Shown: positions 28,516 to 39,698 of the stretch, piece after piece
Layout of the letters: each line of letters starts with the position of its first letter
How positions within the stretch are numbered: the stretch's first letter is position 1
Source: Chryseomicrobium aureum
GTDB taxonomy: Bacteria; Bacillota; Bacilli; Bacillales_A; Planococcaceae
Assembly: GCF_016909155.1 (NCBI RefSeq)
Contig: NZ_JAFBFG010000008.1
Coordinates: 26,457 to 90,456, forward strand
DNA length: 64,000 nt
Direction of reading: 5' to 3'
Translations under genes and position numbers: made by a program
The notes under the pieces: generated by a model
The model's database searches: none
What the model was told of the DNA's origin: nothing
The model's input: only the letters and a program-made list of their open reading frames with translations

Positions 28516-30789
28516 TTAGACAACTGGCTCATCTGAACCCCATTGTTTCTTTTCAGCCGCTACATCAATCGTTCCTTTTTTGAACAATTGTTTGCGCTTC
28601 AGATCAAACCAAAGCTGCGCTGCGATGAAGATGGATGAGTATGTTCCGGCAATCAACCCAATCAATAATGCGATTGAGAAGTTTTGAATAGATGGAGCAC
28701 CGAAGAAAATCAGTGACACGACAACAAATACGACTGTCAAAACAGTAATTACAGAACGCACAAGTGTTTGACGAAGTGATTTATTGACGATGTCTGCAAG
28801 TTCTTGTTCGGTTTGAATCGCACCTGCGCGATGCAAGTTTTCTCGAATCCGGTCAAAAGTGACGATTGTATCATTGATGGAATACCCGACAATGGTTAGG
28901 ACGGCCGCAATGAATGTAATATCCACTTCTAGTCGCAGTATACTAAAGATGGCAATCATGAAGAATGCATCATGGAGTAAAGCGACAATTGCCGAGACCC
29001 CAAATCGCCATTCAAAGCGGAATGCCACATAGATGATGATTCCGATAGCAGCAATCGCAAGGGCGTACACTGCGTTACGCGCAAGCTCTTGGCCGACAGT
29101 TGGAGAAACGGTGCTGACCGATGGCTCTACTCCGAATTCATCGATAAAGCTAGATTTTAATTCTGCAATCTCTTGCTGCGTGAAATCTTCCACATAACGA
29201 AGAACCGCTATATTGCTAGTATCTCCTGAAATTACGATATCATCTGTTTCATAGCCTGCTGCTTCAATTGTCGCGCGGACTTCATCCGAAGTAAGAGGTC
29301 CATCTGTCATCACCTCCACACGTGTACCCGAAGAGAAATCAATCCCTAGATTCAATTGGAAAATCGATAACATCGCAATACCAGCTGCGAGTAAGAATAC
29401 AGACAAAATGTAGAATGGTTTACGTTTACCAACGAAATCAATTTTATCAAATGGAGTGGATAAATCTAATGTCTCCATATTCTCTTCCGGAGTATGCACT
29501 CGTTTTGTGCTAACACCGAATAAGAATGGTTTGTTGTCAAACATCCCACTGTTCACTAATAGGCCTAGTAATAGGCGAGATCCCCATACAGCGGTGATAA
29601 AGCTCGCTAAGATCGAGATGATAAGCGTCGTGGCAAATCCTTTAACAGAGCTTGTTCCAAAGTAGAACAATACTGCCGCTGCAAGTAAAGAAGTTACGTT
29701 TGCATCCAAGATAGCACTAAACGATTGTTTTGCACCTAGTTTGAATGCTTCTTTAATGCTGCGACCGACACGCAATTCTTCTTTGATACGCTCATATGTT
29801 ATGATATTCGCATCGACGGCCATACCTACCCCTAAAACGATTGCGGCAATACCAGGAAGCGTCAGTACGCCATTGATCAGTTCGAATACGAGCAAGATCA
29901 AATAGATAAAGACAGATAGCGTGATGACTGCCACAAGGCCTGGCAAGCGGTAATACACTAACATAAACAACAGTACGACTGAAATCCCGATGATTCCAGC
30001 TAAAATTGTCATCTCTAGCGCTTGTTCACCGAACTGAGCGCCTACTGAAGTTGAGAAGATTTCCGTTAATTTTACAGGTAATGCCCCAGCATTCAAAACT
30101 CCTGCTAGATTACGTGTCTCATCTGTAGTGAAAACACCTGTGATTTCAACATTGGTAGAACTGATGCGTTGAGAGACTTGAGGTGCAGAAACAAATTTAG
30201 GATCTGCTTTCATCCTCTCAGCTTCGTAGCTGTCCACACCTTCTTCAAAATCTAACCAGATGACCAAAAGGTTTTGTCCAAATGGACGTGCTGCTAACTC
30301 TTCTGTCACTTGTGCAAATTTGTTTGGGTCTTTTAATTGTAACGTGACGATGGGTTGTCCATTTTGGCCAAATGCCGCTTGTGCCCCACCTTCTACTAGA
30401 TCAGTTCCATCTAACATCAATTCATCATTGACGTCACGGAATGTCAGATTGGCTTCTGTTGCGAGCAACTCACGAGCGGCCGCTTGGTCTTCGACTCCTG
30501 GGAGCTGAACGCGGATTCGATTTTGTTGTTCGACTTGGATGACGGGTTCACTAACACCAAGTACGTTGATACGGTTATTGAGTGCTTCTGCAGTATCTGC
30601 AACCGTCTCTTCACTTAATGTCGTCGATTCTCCATCTAGCGGCTCAAGTTCGTAGAGAACTTCGAAACCACCTTGTAGATCTAGGCCAAGATTAATATCT
30701 TTCAGGATGCCACTTGCAGTACTGCTGATGGTTCCTGCAAAGATGACGAGGAGTAGCAAAAACGCTACTATTCTTCCTCTGGATTTCAT
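28516..30789 (-). CDS. secDF: Fused protein translocase subunit SecDF
   Basis: Natural SecD-SecF fusion of 757 aa, as in B. subtilis, which uses the proton-motive force to pull secreted proteins out of SecYEG. The SecD half has GLDLQGGFEVLYE near the N-terminus, a large extracellular P1 domain and six helices with GVGMAVDANIITYERIKEEL (about 328). The SecF half starts near residue 445 (LGIDFSSGTRVEV) and carries VGYSINDTIVTFDRIREN (about 645). Twelve helices in total. ATG 30789 has AAGGGAG 8 nt upstream; ATG 30795 is too close to it. Confidence 0.95.
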   Translation of the reverse strand: MKSRGRIVAFLLLLVIFAGTISSTASGILKDINLGLDLQGGFEVLYELEPLDGESTTLSEETVADTAEALNNRINVLGVSEPVIQVEQQNRIRVQLPGVEDQAAARELLATEANLTFRDVNDELMLDGTDLVEGGAQAAFGQNGQPIVTLQLKDPNKFAQVTEELAARPFGQNLLVIWLDFEEGVDSYEAERMKADPKFVSAPQVSQRISSTNVEITGVFTTDETRNLAGVLNAGALPVKLTEIFSTSVGAQFGEQALEMTILAGIIGISVVLLFMLVYYRLPGLVAVITLSVFIYLILLVFELINGVLTLPGIAAIVLGVGMAVDANIITYERIKEELRVGRSIKEAFKLGAKQSFSAILDANVTSLLAAAVLFYFGTSSVKGFATTLIISILASFITAVWGSRLLLGLLVNSGMFDNKPFLFGVSTKRVHTPEENMETLDLSTPFDKIDFVGKRKPFYILSVFLLAAGIAMLSIFQLNLGIDFSSGTRVEVMTDGPLTSDEVRATIEAAGYETDDIVISGDTSNIAVLRYVEDFTQQEIAELKSSFIDEFGVEPSVSTVSPTVGQELARNAVYALAIAAIGIIIYVAFRFEWRFGVSAIVALLHDAFFMIAIFSILRLEVDITFIAAVLTIVGYSINDTIVTFDRIRENLHRAGAIQTEQELADIVNKSLRQTLVRSVITVLTVVFVVVSLIFFGAPSIQNFSIALLIGLIAGTYSSIFIAAQLWFDLKRKQLFKKGTIDVAAEKKQWGSDEPVV

Positions 30790-30848
30790 TTTCATTCTCC
30801 CTTCTTTTCCCCTAAGCGAGGGGAATCACAGACGCCGGTCTGAAACCG

Positions 30849-30885
30849 AAAAAACACAACATGATTATTATGAATCACGTTGTGT
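30849..30885 (-). terminator. Terminator of comN
   Basis: Minus strand: CACAACGTGATT, a loop, AATCATGTTGTG then TTTTTT. It separates comN from secDF. Confidence 0.85.
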
Positions 30886-30912
30886 AGTGTGTCAAATGCC
30901 CTTGGTCCTTGA

Positions 30913-31215
30913 TTAGCGCGGATTGAGCAATTTTTCTAAATCTTCTTTTTTTAATTCAGAGAACCAGTTTTCACTTTTAAATTGTTGAATCTGTGAGACT
31001 GACATATAGGTAGAAGGTGAAATCGCATAAATATCCGAAATGATTTGATGCAATGGCAGTTCGTCGAGCCGTTTTTTCTTCCAAAATTTTAATTTCGCAA
31101 AGTCCCAAAGGTCTTCTTTGGTGATTGTCGTAAAGTGATACAGTTCAAATTCACTCACTTTACTGTCGAGCACCATCTCTACTTTGTTGAACAATGCTTG
31201 CTCCCCTTTGTCCAT
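30913..31215 (-). CDS. comN: Post-transcriptional regulator ComN (YrzD)
   Basis: 100-aa protein matching the ComN/YrzD family, with the conserved W-x-x-LKFWKKKRL stretch (about 53-70) and the C-terminal Q-x-x-F-K-S. In B. subtilis ComN promotes comE expression after transcription and localises to division sites and poles. Highly charged, no membrane segment. It has its own promoter and terminator. In B. subtilis other genes (including spoVB) lie between it and yajC; none does here. Confidence 0.82.
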   Translation of the reverse strand: MDKGEQALFNKVEMVLDSKVSEFELYHFTTITKEDLWDFAKLKFWKKKRLDELPLHQIISDIYAISPSTYMSVSQIQQFKSENWFSELKKEDLEKLLNPR

Positions 31216-31273
31216 ATGGTTTCCTCCTGTGCATAATTTGTCTGTCCGCTCATAGTTTGTGGTAGTAGGTAAA

Positions 31274-31302
31274 ATCGTATCTATTTATGAAGGATGTGTC
31301 AA
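31274..31302 (-). promoter_or_regulatory. SigA promoter of comN
   Basis: Minus strand TTGACA (31297-31302), a 17-nt spacer and TACGAT (31274-31279), about 60 bp upstream of the comN start. Confidence 0.7.
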
Positions 31303-31347
31303 ATGTCTTTTCGAAAAGGGTGATCTTGTCGTAGGGGGTTTGCCCAA

Positions 31348-31382
31348 CAAAAAAACCTTACGAACAAAATTGTCGTAAGGTC
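31348..31382 (-). terminator. Terminator of yajC
   Basis: Minus strand: ACCTTACGA, a loop, TCGTAAGGT then TTTTTTT, just after the yajC stop. Confidence 0.85.
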
Positions 31383-31388
31383 TGCTTG

Positions 31389-31646
31389 TTATTCAACTAC
31401 GCGGCCGATTGCCACTTTCTCGAACTGAAGACGTGTACCGTCTGCCACTGTAACAAATACAGTTGTATCGTCAAGCGCATCGATCGTACCATGTAAACCA
31501 CCAACCGTGATTACTTGGTCACCACGCTTTAAGTTGTTTTGCATCGTCGCTGTTGCTTTTTGACGTTTCTGTGCTGGTCGGATGATGAAGAACCACATCA
31601 CAGCAAACATCGCGATAATTGGTAATAAGCCTATCAATGTTTCCAT
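31389..31646 (-). CDS. yajC: Preprotein translocase subunit YajC
   Basis: Small single-span Sec accessory protein, 85 aa from METLIGLL. One N-terminal helix (LLPIIAMFAVMWFFIIRPAQKRQK) is followed by a beta-rich cytoplasmic domain with LKRGDQVITVGGLHGTI. It associates with SecDF. The ATG at 31646 has AAGGGGG 10 nt upstream; an ATG seven codons before falls on that site. It follows tgt and closes the queA-tgt-yajC run. Confidence 0.92.
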   Translation of the reverse strand: METLIGLLPIIAMFAVMWFFIIRPAQKRQKATATMQNNLKRGDQVITVGGLHGTIDALDDTTVFVTVADGTRLQFEKVAIGRVVE

Positions 31647-31691
31647 CTCTAAAATTCCCCCTTTCACTCAATCTATCTAATTATACTCGAA

Positions 31692-33871
<2,180 letters not shown>

Positions 33872-33889
33872 AATCAACGTCCTCTTCTA

Positions 33890-34888
33890 TCATTCTGGTA
33901 ACGGCAACCCAAGGTGCTCGTAGGCAAGATGTGTTAAAACTCGACCTCGAGGCGTTCGTTGGATAAAACCGATTTGTAGTAAGTATGGTTCGTACACTTC
34001 TTCTATAGTAGCAGATTCTTCGCCAGCACTCGCGGCTAACGTATCAAGCCCAACTGGACCTCCTCGGAAGCGCTCTGCCATAGCACGTACAAGCTTATGA
34101 TCGATGTGGTCAAGACCACGTCGGTCGACTTGCAACAATTCTAAGGCTTCATTCGCGAGACTCTCCGTAATTCTTCCGTCCCCGCGCACTTGTGCATAAT
34201 CACGTACACGTTTAAGTAAACGGTTTGCGATACGTGGTGTCCCGCGAGAACGTCGGGCAATTTCACTCGCTGCACGTGGGTCGATCTCTGCCTGGAATAA
34301 ACGACTGCTCCTCAGAACGATTTCAGTGAGTGCTGCTTCATCGTAATACTCAAGACGAGACAACACACCAAAACGATCGCGGAGTGGCGCGGATAAGGAC
34401 CCTGCACGTGTTGTAGCTCCAACTAATGTAAAGGGAGGCAGATCCAGACGAATCGATTTTGCAGTTGGTCCTTTTCCTACGACAATATCTAAACAGAAGT
34501 CTTCCATCGCAGGATATAAGACTTCTTCGATTGCTCGGTTCAAACGGTGAATCTCATCGATAAACAAAACATCACCGGGTTCTAAAGCACTCACGATGGC
34601 CGCTAAGTCACCAGGACGCTCAATAGCAGGTCCACTGGTCATTCTTATTTGCACGCCCATCTCATTCGCAATAACAGCTGCGAGCGTTGTTTTCCCAAGG
34701 CCTGGAGGTCCATAAAGCAATACGTGATCTAGACTCTCTTCTCGAAGTTTTGCTGCTTGGATGAAGATGCTCAAGTTTTCTTTGATTTGATTTTGGCCAA
34801 TATACGAGCTTAATGTATCCGGGCGCAAAGTCTCTTCAAACGGTTCATCAAATTGTGTCGCATCACTTGTAATCACTCGATCTGTCAC
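33890..34888 (-). CDS. ruvB: Holliday junction branch migration helicase RuvB
   Basis: 332-aa AAA+ motor. Walker [16 protein letters not shown] (about 58-72), Walker [12 protein letters not shown] (about 110), sensor [18 protein letters not shown] and a C-terminal winged helix ([16 protein letters not shown]). It drives branch migration together with RuvA, encoded 12 nt upstream. Confidence 0.97.
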   Translation of the reverse strand: MTDRVITSDATQFDEPFEETLRPDTLSSYIGQNQIKENLSIFIQAAKLREESLDHVLLYGPPGLGKTTLAAVIANEMGVQIRMTSGPAIERPGDLAAIVSALEPGDVLFIDEIHRLNRAIEEVLYPAMEDFCLDIVVGKGPTAKSIRLDLPPFTLVGATTRAGSLSAPLRDRFGVLSRLEYYDEAALTEIVLRSSRLFQAEIDPRAASEIARRSRGTPRIANRLLKRVRDYAQVRGDGRITESLANEALELLQVDRRGLDHIDHKLVRAMAERFRGGPVGLDTLAASAGEESATIEEVYEPYLLQIGFIQRTPRGRVLTHLAYEHLGLPLPE

Positions 34889-34900
34889 AGCTCATCCCTC

Positions 34901-35506
34901 CTAACTGCCAAACAGTAACTGCAGTGCTTTTTTCATAATCGTATCGGTTGTTTCGCCTTCAAGCTCTTCAAGAAGTGGTGTAATTTTCTTCAACTCTCGC
35001 TCAGAATAGCCAAGAGCAGTGAGGGCTTGCAAAGCCTCATCAAGTGACTGATTGCCAGTCCCTTCCTCTTCTTCAACTTCAAATAAGCCGCCAACAATTT
35101 CTTCATCGGCAAGGTCATGAAGTTTCCCTTTCAAGTCCAAGATAATTTGGCGTGCCGTCTTTTTGCCGACTCCCGGAAACTTGACTAAAAACGCATCGTC
35201 TTCTCGTTCGATCGCACCGATGACTTGGTCTGGCTGCCCACTTGCTAAAATGGCAAGCGCCCCTTTAGGTCCGATCCCTGTTACTTGGATCAACTTTCGA
35301 AACAATTCCCGCTCGGAAAGTGTTTTGAAGCCAATCAATTGCTGGATATCTTCGCGCACTTGCAAATAGGTATAAACAAGTTCTGCTGATCCCACTTGAA
35401 AACGGAACGGATTCGGTGTGAGAATCTGAAACCCAAGACCGTCACGATCAACGACGATGTATTCTGGTGTAATCCGTGCAACTTCGCCTTTTATGTAGTC
35501 GTACAT
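34901..35506 (-). CDS. ruvA: Holliday junction DNA helicase subunit RuvA
   Basis: 201-aa RuvA from [10 protein letters not shown]-terminal OB domain (about 1-62), paired helix-hairpin-helix motifs ([13 protein letters not shown] about 72 and [17 protein letters not shown] about 107) and a C-terminal RuvB-binding domain after an acidic linker. ATG 35506 has GAGG 7 nt upstream and matches homologues; the longer reading from 35533 does not. Confidence 0.95.
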   Translation of the reverse strand: MYDYIKGEVARITPEYIVVDRDGLGFQILTPNPFRFQVGSAELVYTYLQVREDIQQLIGFKTLSERELFRKLIQVTGIGPKGALAILASGQPDQVIGAIEREDDAFLVKFPGVGKKTARQIILDLKGKLHDLADEEIVGGLFEVEEEEGTGNQSLDEALQALTALGYSERELKKITPLLEELEGETTDTIMKKALQLLFGS

Positions 35507-35576
35507 GGCGCATCCTCTTTTCTTACTCAACAAAGAAGGCCGCTAAAGAGTAGCGGCCATCACGAGCATTTTCATG

Positions 35577-35864
35577 TTACTTATCATACCATAGTTTCCG
35601 GTGATTTTCTATCGCTTTCCCCGTAAATGCCAACAAACGTTCTTGTTTTTTCACATGGGGTTTAGTTAAGTAGGCAAGCCATTCGCGGAACAATTCGTTC
35701 GGATACCGCAAGATCGAAGGTTGCTCTTCAATAATACGCAAAAAATCCGGATTTTCAGCGACCAGTAGTTGCAGGTCGTAATCGGCAAACGGAAGAAAAC
35801 GCTGCATCAATAAAATCCATTCATCATCGGGGTCTGTATAACTTGCAAGATCGAAGTCGATCAA
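35577..35864 (-). CDS. Unrecognised protein, possibly C-terminal fragment of a CotS/YsxE-like kinase
   Basis: 95 aa starting at a TTG with AAAGG 7 nt upstream; it overlaps the LysM gene by 41 nt. I do not firmly recognise it. The beginning, LIDFDLASYTDPDDEW, resembles the 'IDFD...DP' metal-binding end of aminoglycoside/choline-kinase-fold proteins such as spore-coat CotS relatives, and the rest is helical and acidic/aromatic. If so, the catalytic N-terminal two thirds are missing. It could also be a frameshifted continuation of the LysM gene, or a small independent protein. Confidence 0.45.
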   Translation of the reverse strand: MIDFDLASYTDPDDEWILLMQRFLPFADYDLQLLVAENPDFLRIIEEQPSILRYPNELFREWLAYLTKPHVKKQERLLAFTGKAIENHRKLWYDK

Positions 35865-36057
35865 CTTTATACCTTTCTCCAGCTTTTACCGTGTGTATTG
35901 TAAAGAGAGATGTGGGAAGATAGACTTTCATGCCAACCGTGATTCGATTCGGATCCGGAATCTGAGGATTTTCAGCAATCAACTGATCTAGTGTGATGCC
36001 ATACATACGCGCGATTTTCCACATCGTGCCCCCTTTTTGTACGGTATGTGTTTGCAC
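35824..36057 (-). CDS. Short LysM protein, SafA-like remnant
   Basis: 77 aa holding one LysM domain (about residues 2-50: HTVQKGGTMWKIARMYGIT, later NRITVGMKVYLP). The start matches the N-terminus of the B. subtilis spore-coat morphogen SafA, which has about 390 aa and occupies the same neighbourhood (near nadR). Here the long C-terminal part is missing, and the reading frame runs out inside the next ORF. GGAGGC lies just before the ATG. No signal peptide. Either a decayed safA or the first half of a frameshifted gene. Confidence 0.6.
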   Translation of the reverse strand: MQTHTVQKGGTMWKIARMYGITLDQLIAENPQIPDPNRITVGMKVYLPTSLFTIHTVKAGERYKVDRLRSCKLYRPR

Positions 36058-36175
36058 AAATTGCCTCCTTTTTTCATTTCTTTACATCGTATGCAACGAA
36101 ATTGAAATTGTGACATGAAAAAAAAGGATGGCCGTGGTAAACTATGAGCAAATAGCTGGATGCGGGGGAATTTAC

Positions 36176-36703
36176 ATGCGGAAAAAGGGAGAACAAAGAA
36201 GAGAATGGATTTTACAAAAGCTTGAGGAGCATGGAATCGCAGTTAAAGGTGCTGCACTCGCGGAAGAAGCAAACGTCAGTCGGCAAGTCATTGTAAATGA
36301 CATCAATCTTCTAAAAGTAGCAGGCCACCCAATTTTAGCGACCAGTCAAGGGTACATCCTCTTTAGTGAATCACCTGGTGAGGGAAAGGTACGCGAACGC
36401 GTCGTGTGTTTCCACTTACCCGAAAATACAATGGATGAGTTACAAACCATTGTTGATTGTGGTGTCACAGTGGATGATGTGACCATCGAGCATCCGGTTT
36501 ACGGGGAAATCTCTGCACAGGTTCAGGTATCAAACCGGAACGAGATCACGACCTTTATGACGCAGATCAAAGAAAACAATGCCACTCTGCTGTTAGAGAT
36601 GACGGATGGGACGCACTTGCACTGGTTGTCTGCAGACAGCCAGGAGAAAATCGATGCAGCTAAGGATGCCTTACGAATAAAAGGGTATCTGATTGAGAAT
36701 TAA
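36176..36703 (+). CDS. nadR: NAD biosynthesis transcription repressor NadR (YrxA)
   Basis: 175-aa repressor with an N-terminal winged helix (GAALAEEANVSRQVIVNDINLLK, described in parts) and a C-terminal 3H domain with the diagnostic histidines in TIEHPVYGE and GTHLHWL. In B. subtilis YrxA represses nadABC and nifS in response to nicotinic acid; those targets are not in this window. ATG 36176 has GGGGG 7 nt upstream; the upstream ATG 36128 has no site. It diverges from the LysM gene. Confidence 0.88.
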   Translation: MRKKGEQRREWILQKLEEHGIAVKGAALAEEANVSRQVIVNDINLLKVAGHPILATSQGYILFSESPGEGKVRERVVCFHLPENTMDELQTIVDCGVTVDDVTIEHPVYGEISAQVQVSNRNEITTFMTQIKENNATLLLEMTDGTHLHWLSADSQEKIDAAKDALRIKGYLIEN

Positions 36704-36709
36704 AGTGTT

Positions 36710-36736
36710 GCAGACCAGCTTTCGGGCTGGTTTTTG
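36710..36736 (+). terminator. Terminator of nadR
   Basis: ACCAGC, TTTCG loop, GCTGGT then TTTTTG, 7 nt after the nadR stop. Confidence 0.85.
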
Positions 36737-36745
36737 TTTTGAGGT

Positions 36746-36764
36746 GAAATTAGTTTCCATAATA
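36746..36764 (-). repeat. Solo TATTATGGAAACTA box (locus D)
   Basis: Minus-strand TATTATGGAAACTAATTTC, the same box that ends arrays A, B and C, here with no 21-bp units beside it. Where the array would lie (higher coordinates) an AGATGTG element begins at 36778. Confidence 0.75.
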
Positions 36765-36777
36765 TTATTATTTGTTT

Positions 36778-36900
36778 AGATGTGAAGAACGCCACTCTAG
36801 AAACTCCGAGGAAAGCAGACGTGCCCGTGAAGGCGGTCTTCAGCCTTTGCGGGTGCGGCTGATTCCGGAGTGTGTTTCTGGCGTTCGGAACTCGATTTCA
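36778..36900. repeat. Full-length AGATGTG / AACGCCA element
   Basis: 123 bp: AGATGTGAAGAACGCCACTC, TAGAAACTCCG, a GC-rich middle (36810-36865), then CCGGAGTGTGTTTCTGGCGTT and ACTCGATTTCA. Its ends are inverted (AACGCCA..AGAAAC against GTTTCTGGCGTT). The copy at 25112-25176 lacks the middle. No coding content is credible. Confidence 0.8.
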
Positions 36901-36924
36901 TTAAGATGTGGAGCCGACCAATCC

Positions 36925-36971
36925 GGTGCCTGTCACCAAATGGAAGTCACTCCCAAATAGTGACAGGCACC
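36925..36971. repeat. REP-like inverted repeat (locus D)
   Basis: GGTGCCTGTCAC (36925-36936) and GTGACAGGCACC (36960-36971) form a perfect 12-bp stem around a 23-nt loop that is nearly identical to the spacer at 15536-15587, where the first arm has the opposite orientation. Confidence 0.8.
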
Positions 36972-36974
36972 AAT

Positions 36975-37000
36975 TGAAAAACCCAGCACATGGCTGGGTT
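36975..37000 (-). terminator. Terminator of pheA
   Basis: Minus strand: AACCCAGC, a short loop, GCTGGGTT then TTTC, just after the pheA stop. Confidence 0.8.
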
Positions 37001-37009
37001 GAGAAAAGC

Positions 37010-37870
37010 TTATTCACTTTCTGTCTCGTACGTATAATAGGATCCGAGTGTTTTGACCGTGCAGCCAAGGAACGTCAATTCTTCCGCTGCCCCCTTCATC
37101 ATGATATGGTCCTCTTCTTCAAGAATATCGACAATGAAAAAGTAATGGCCGAGACCTGTCTTCAGCGGACGCGATTCGATTTTACTCAAGTTCAATCGGC
37201 GCCATGCAAAGACGGACAACACTTGATGCAAAATTCCAGGACGGTCGTCTTGCGGGAGCTTTAGCATCCATGTTGTTTTGATCTGCTCTTTTTTTGTTGG
37301 TCGTTCCAACCGATCGTTCTTAGAGCCAAGCACCAAAAAGCGCGTGTGATTGAAATGAAAATCGTGGATGTCACGTTCGACGATTACGAGCCCGTATTCA
37401 TGCGCAGCTGTCTCATTGGCAATCGCAGCAATTGCGAGTTCAGGATGTTCTGCGCAAAGCTTCGCTGCTGCTGCTGTGGACGAGTACTGTTCAGTTGGCA
37501 CATTCGATAACCGATACGACAAATACTTGTGGCACTGTGCTAGCGCATGAGGATGCGAATAAATCGTCTCAACGCGGTCCCAGTGCTTCACGTGATCCGG
37601 GTGCACCATCAGATGCTGGGCAATAGGCGCTAAAATTTCTGCTTGTATGTAGACGTCCGCTTCATGGAACAAATAATCAATCGTAAGCGGCACTGTTCCC
37701 TCTAGTGCATTTTCAACAGGAACGACAGCAAGATTAGCTTTTTGCTGAGACACTGCCTCAATGCATTCAGGAATCGTGCGCATCGGAACGAGTGAATCTG
37801 CTGGATAAATGGATTTCGCTGCAAGATGCGTAAACGATGCTTCCGGTCCAAGATAAGCAATTCCTGTCAT
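37010..37870 (-). CDS. pheA: Prephenate dehydratase
   Basis: 286-aa monofunctional prephenate dehydratase (prephenate to phenylpyruvate). An N-terminal catalytic domain begins AYLGPEASFTHLAA and contains FNHTRFLVLGS with the essential Thr-Arg-Phe. The C-terminal ACT domain has the Phe-binding motifs GILHQVLSVF and SKIESRPLKT. The start abuts the pheB stop, so pheB-pheA is an operon as in B. subtilis. Confidence 0.95.
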   Translation of the reverse strand: MTGIAYLGPEASFTHLAAKSIYPADSLVPMRTIPECIEAVSQQKANLAVVPVENALEGTVPLTIDYLFHEADVYIQAEILAPIAQHLMVHPDHVKHWDRVETIYSHPHALAQCHKYLSYRLSNVPTEQYSSTAAAAKLCAEHPELAIAAIANETAAHEYGLVIVERDIHDFHFNHTRFLVLGSKNDRLERPTKKEQIKTTWMLKLPQDDRPGILHQVLSVFAWRRLNLSKIESRPLKTGLGHYFFIVDILEEEDHIMMKGAAEELTFLGCTVKTLGSYYTYETESE

Positions 37871-38325
37871 TAGAATGCCCCCGAACTAATGACGTCCGCT
37901 GCTTCCACGAAATCAAGTCGCTTCATTTCAGCGAGAAACTCATTGATGTCTTTGCTCATGGCTGTCACGTCGAGGGATAGTGTTACACTCGCGCGACCCT
38001 GGATCGGAATCGTTTGGTGAATCGTCAATACGTTACACTGGCTATCTGCGACTAGTTGCAAAAGACGTGCCAGCGTCCCTTCACGGTCTTCTAATTGCAA
38101 GAATACCGTAAGGATGCGTTCTTGGACGATCGAATGGAATGGAAAGACGGCATCTCGGTATTTGTAGAATGCACTTCTCGACAAATCCACTTCTTTCACC
38201 GCGTCCCAGATTGAATTCACTTTTCCTGTTTGCAGAAGGGCCTTCGCTTCTAACGTTTTCTGCATCGCTTCTGTCAATACATCTTCGCGCACTAAATAAA
38301 AATGCTGATTGGTTACATCCTTCAC
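37870..38325 (-). CDS. pheB: ACT-domain protein PheB
   Basis: 151-aa ACT-domain protein (UPF0735 family). An N-terminal helical segment with AVKEVDLSRSAFYKYRDAVFPF looks HTH-like, and the ACT domain covers about residues 70-148 (REGTLARLLQLVADSQCNVLTIHQ). In B. subtilis it lies between obg and pheA and is annotated as a chorismate mutase-like or regulatory protein; enzymatic activity is doubtful. Its stop overlaps the pheA start. Confidence 0.9.
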   Translation of the reverse strand: MKDVTNQHFYLVREDVLTEAMQKTLEAKALLQTGKVNSIWDAVKEVDLSRSAFYKYRDAVFPFHSIVQERILTVFLQLEDREGTLARLLQLVADSQCNVLTIHQTIPIQGRASVTLSLDVTAMSKDINEFLAEMKRLDFVEAADVISSGAF

Positions 38326-38358
38326 ATTGACTCCGCCTTTCTTTTCACTCTATATGTA

Positions 38359-38383
38359 GGGAAAGCACCCGAATTGGGTGCTT
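38359..38383 (-). terminator. Hairpin between obg and pheB
   Basis: GAAAGCACCC, AATT-type loop, GGGTGCTTTC: a perfect 10-bp stem after obg with only a short T run. Probably a terminator of obg. Confidence 0.6.
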
Positions 38384-38392
38384 TCAGTTGTG

Positions 38393-39682
38393 CTATTCAA
38401 TAAATTCAAATTCAAATTCAAGTAGACGGACAGTATCGCCATCTTTTGCACCGCGCTCACGAAGAGCATCATCAATTCCCATACCGCGCAATTGACGTGC
38501 AAAACGACGGATCGACTCTTCACGAGAGAAGTCAGTCATCTTGAAGACGCGCTCTACAGTACCACCAGATAAGACGAATGCACCGTCATCATCGCGTGTG
38601 ATCACGAATGCATCACGAGACGCTTCGTGCTTGTAAAGAACAGACTTGTCAGATGCTTCTTCCACCACTTCATGTAATGGGTACTCAGGCGCTGTTTCTA
38701 GCGTTTCTGAGATGGCATACAATAGTGGTTGCAATCCTTGACGAGATACTGCAGAGATTGGGAAGATTTTCACGTCTTCGCCAATTTTTTGTTTGAACTC
38801 TTGCAGATTTTCTTCTGCGTCTGGCATATCCATCTTATTTGCTACAATAATTTGTTGGCGTTCTGTCAGACGAAGATTGTAGTTTTTCAATTCTTCATTG
38901 ATTGTTAAATAGTCTTCGTATGGATCGCGTCCTTCCATTCCGGACATATCGATGACGTGCACGATAACACGTGTACGTTCAATGTGCTTAAGGAACTGGT
39001 GACCAAGACCGACACCTTCAGATGCCCCTTCGATCAGACCAGGAAGATCGGCCATGACGAAGCTCTTGTTGTTTTCCATATCGACCATACCAAGATTCGG
39101 TACAATCGTTGTGAAGTGGTAAGCACCGATTTTTGGTTTCGCTGCAGACACTACAGACAATAGTGTTGATTTTCCAACGCTTGGGAAGCCGACGAGTCCT
39201 ACGTCTGCTAATACTTTTAATTCTAAGATAACGTTCAACTCTTGCCCTGGTTCCCCTTTTTCAGAAAGCTCAGGAGCTGGATTTTGTGGTGTCGCAAAAC
39301 GAATGTTTCCACGTCCACCGCGTCCGCCTTTGGCAATTGTTTTTTGCTGGCCATGCTCGACTAAGTCAGCAAGGATATCGCCAGTTTCTTCATTGATGAT
39401 GACTGTACCCGGTGGAACTTTGACGATCATATCGTCTGCTCCGCGCCCGTGCATACCTTTTGTTGCTCCGTGTTCCCCACGGTCTGCTTTAAAGTGACGT
39501 TTGAAACGGAAATCCATTAATGTACGTAAGCCTTCTTCGACTTCAAAAATTACATTTCCTCCGCGTCCACCGTCTCCACCAGCAGGTCCCCCGTTTGGTA
39601 CATACTTTTCACGACGAAAGGCAACCATACCGTCTCCGCCGTCTCCACCTTTAATATAAATCTTTACGTGATCGACAAACAT
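38393..39682 (-). CDS. obg: GTPase Obg/CgtA
   Basis: 429-aa essential ribosome-assembly and stress GTPase. A glycine-rich Obg fold (about 1-158) is followed by the G domain with P-loop [11 protein letters not shown] (about 165), [13 protein letters not shown] and SAVSRQG, and a C-terminal OCT domain (about 350-429). In B. subtilis it is co-transcribed with spo0B and is needed for phosphorelay activation. It begins 16 nt after spo0B. Confidence 0.97.
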   Translation of the reverse strand: MFVDHVKIYIKGGDGGDGMVAFRREKYVPNGGPAGGDGGRGGNVIFEVEEGLRTLMDFRFKRHFKADRGEHGATKGMHGRGADDMIVKVPPGTVIINEETGDILADLVEHGQQKTIAKGGRGGRGNIRFATPQNPAPELSEKGEPGQELNVILELKVLADVGLVGFPSVGKSTLLSVVSAAKPKIGAYHFTTIVPNLGMVDMENNKSFVMADLPGLIEGASEGVGLGHQFLKHIERTRVIVHVIDMSGMEGRDPYEDYLTINEELKNYNLRLTERQQIIVANKMDMPDAEENLQEFKQKIGEDVKIFPISAVSRQGLQPLLYAISETLETAPEYPLHEVVEEASDKSVLYKHEASRDAFVITRDDDGAFVLSGGTVERVFKMTDFSREESIRRFARQLRGMGIDDALRERGAKDGDTVRLLEFEFEFIE

Positions 39683-39698
39683 GTTCTCACTCCTGTCC

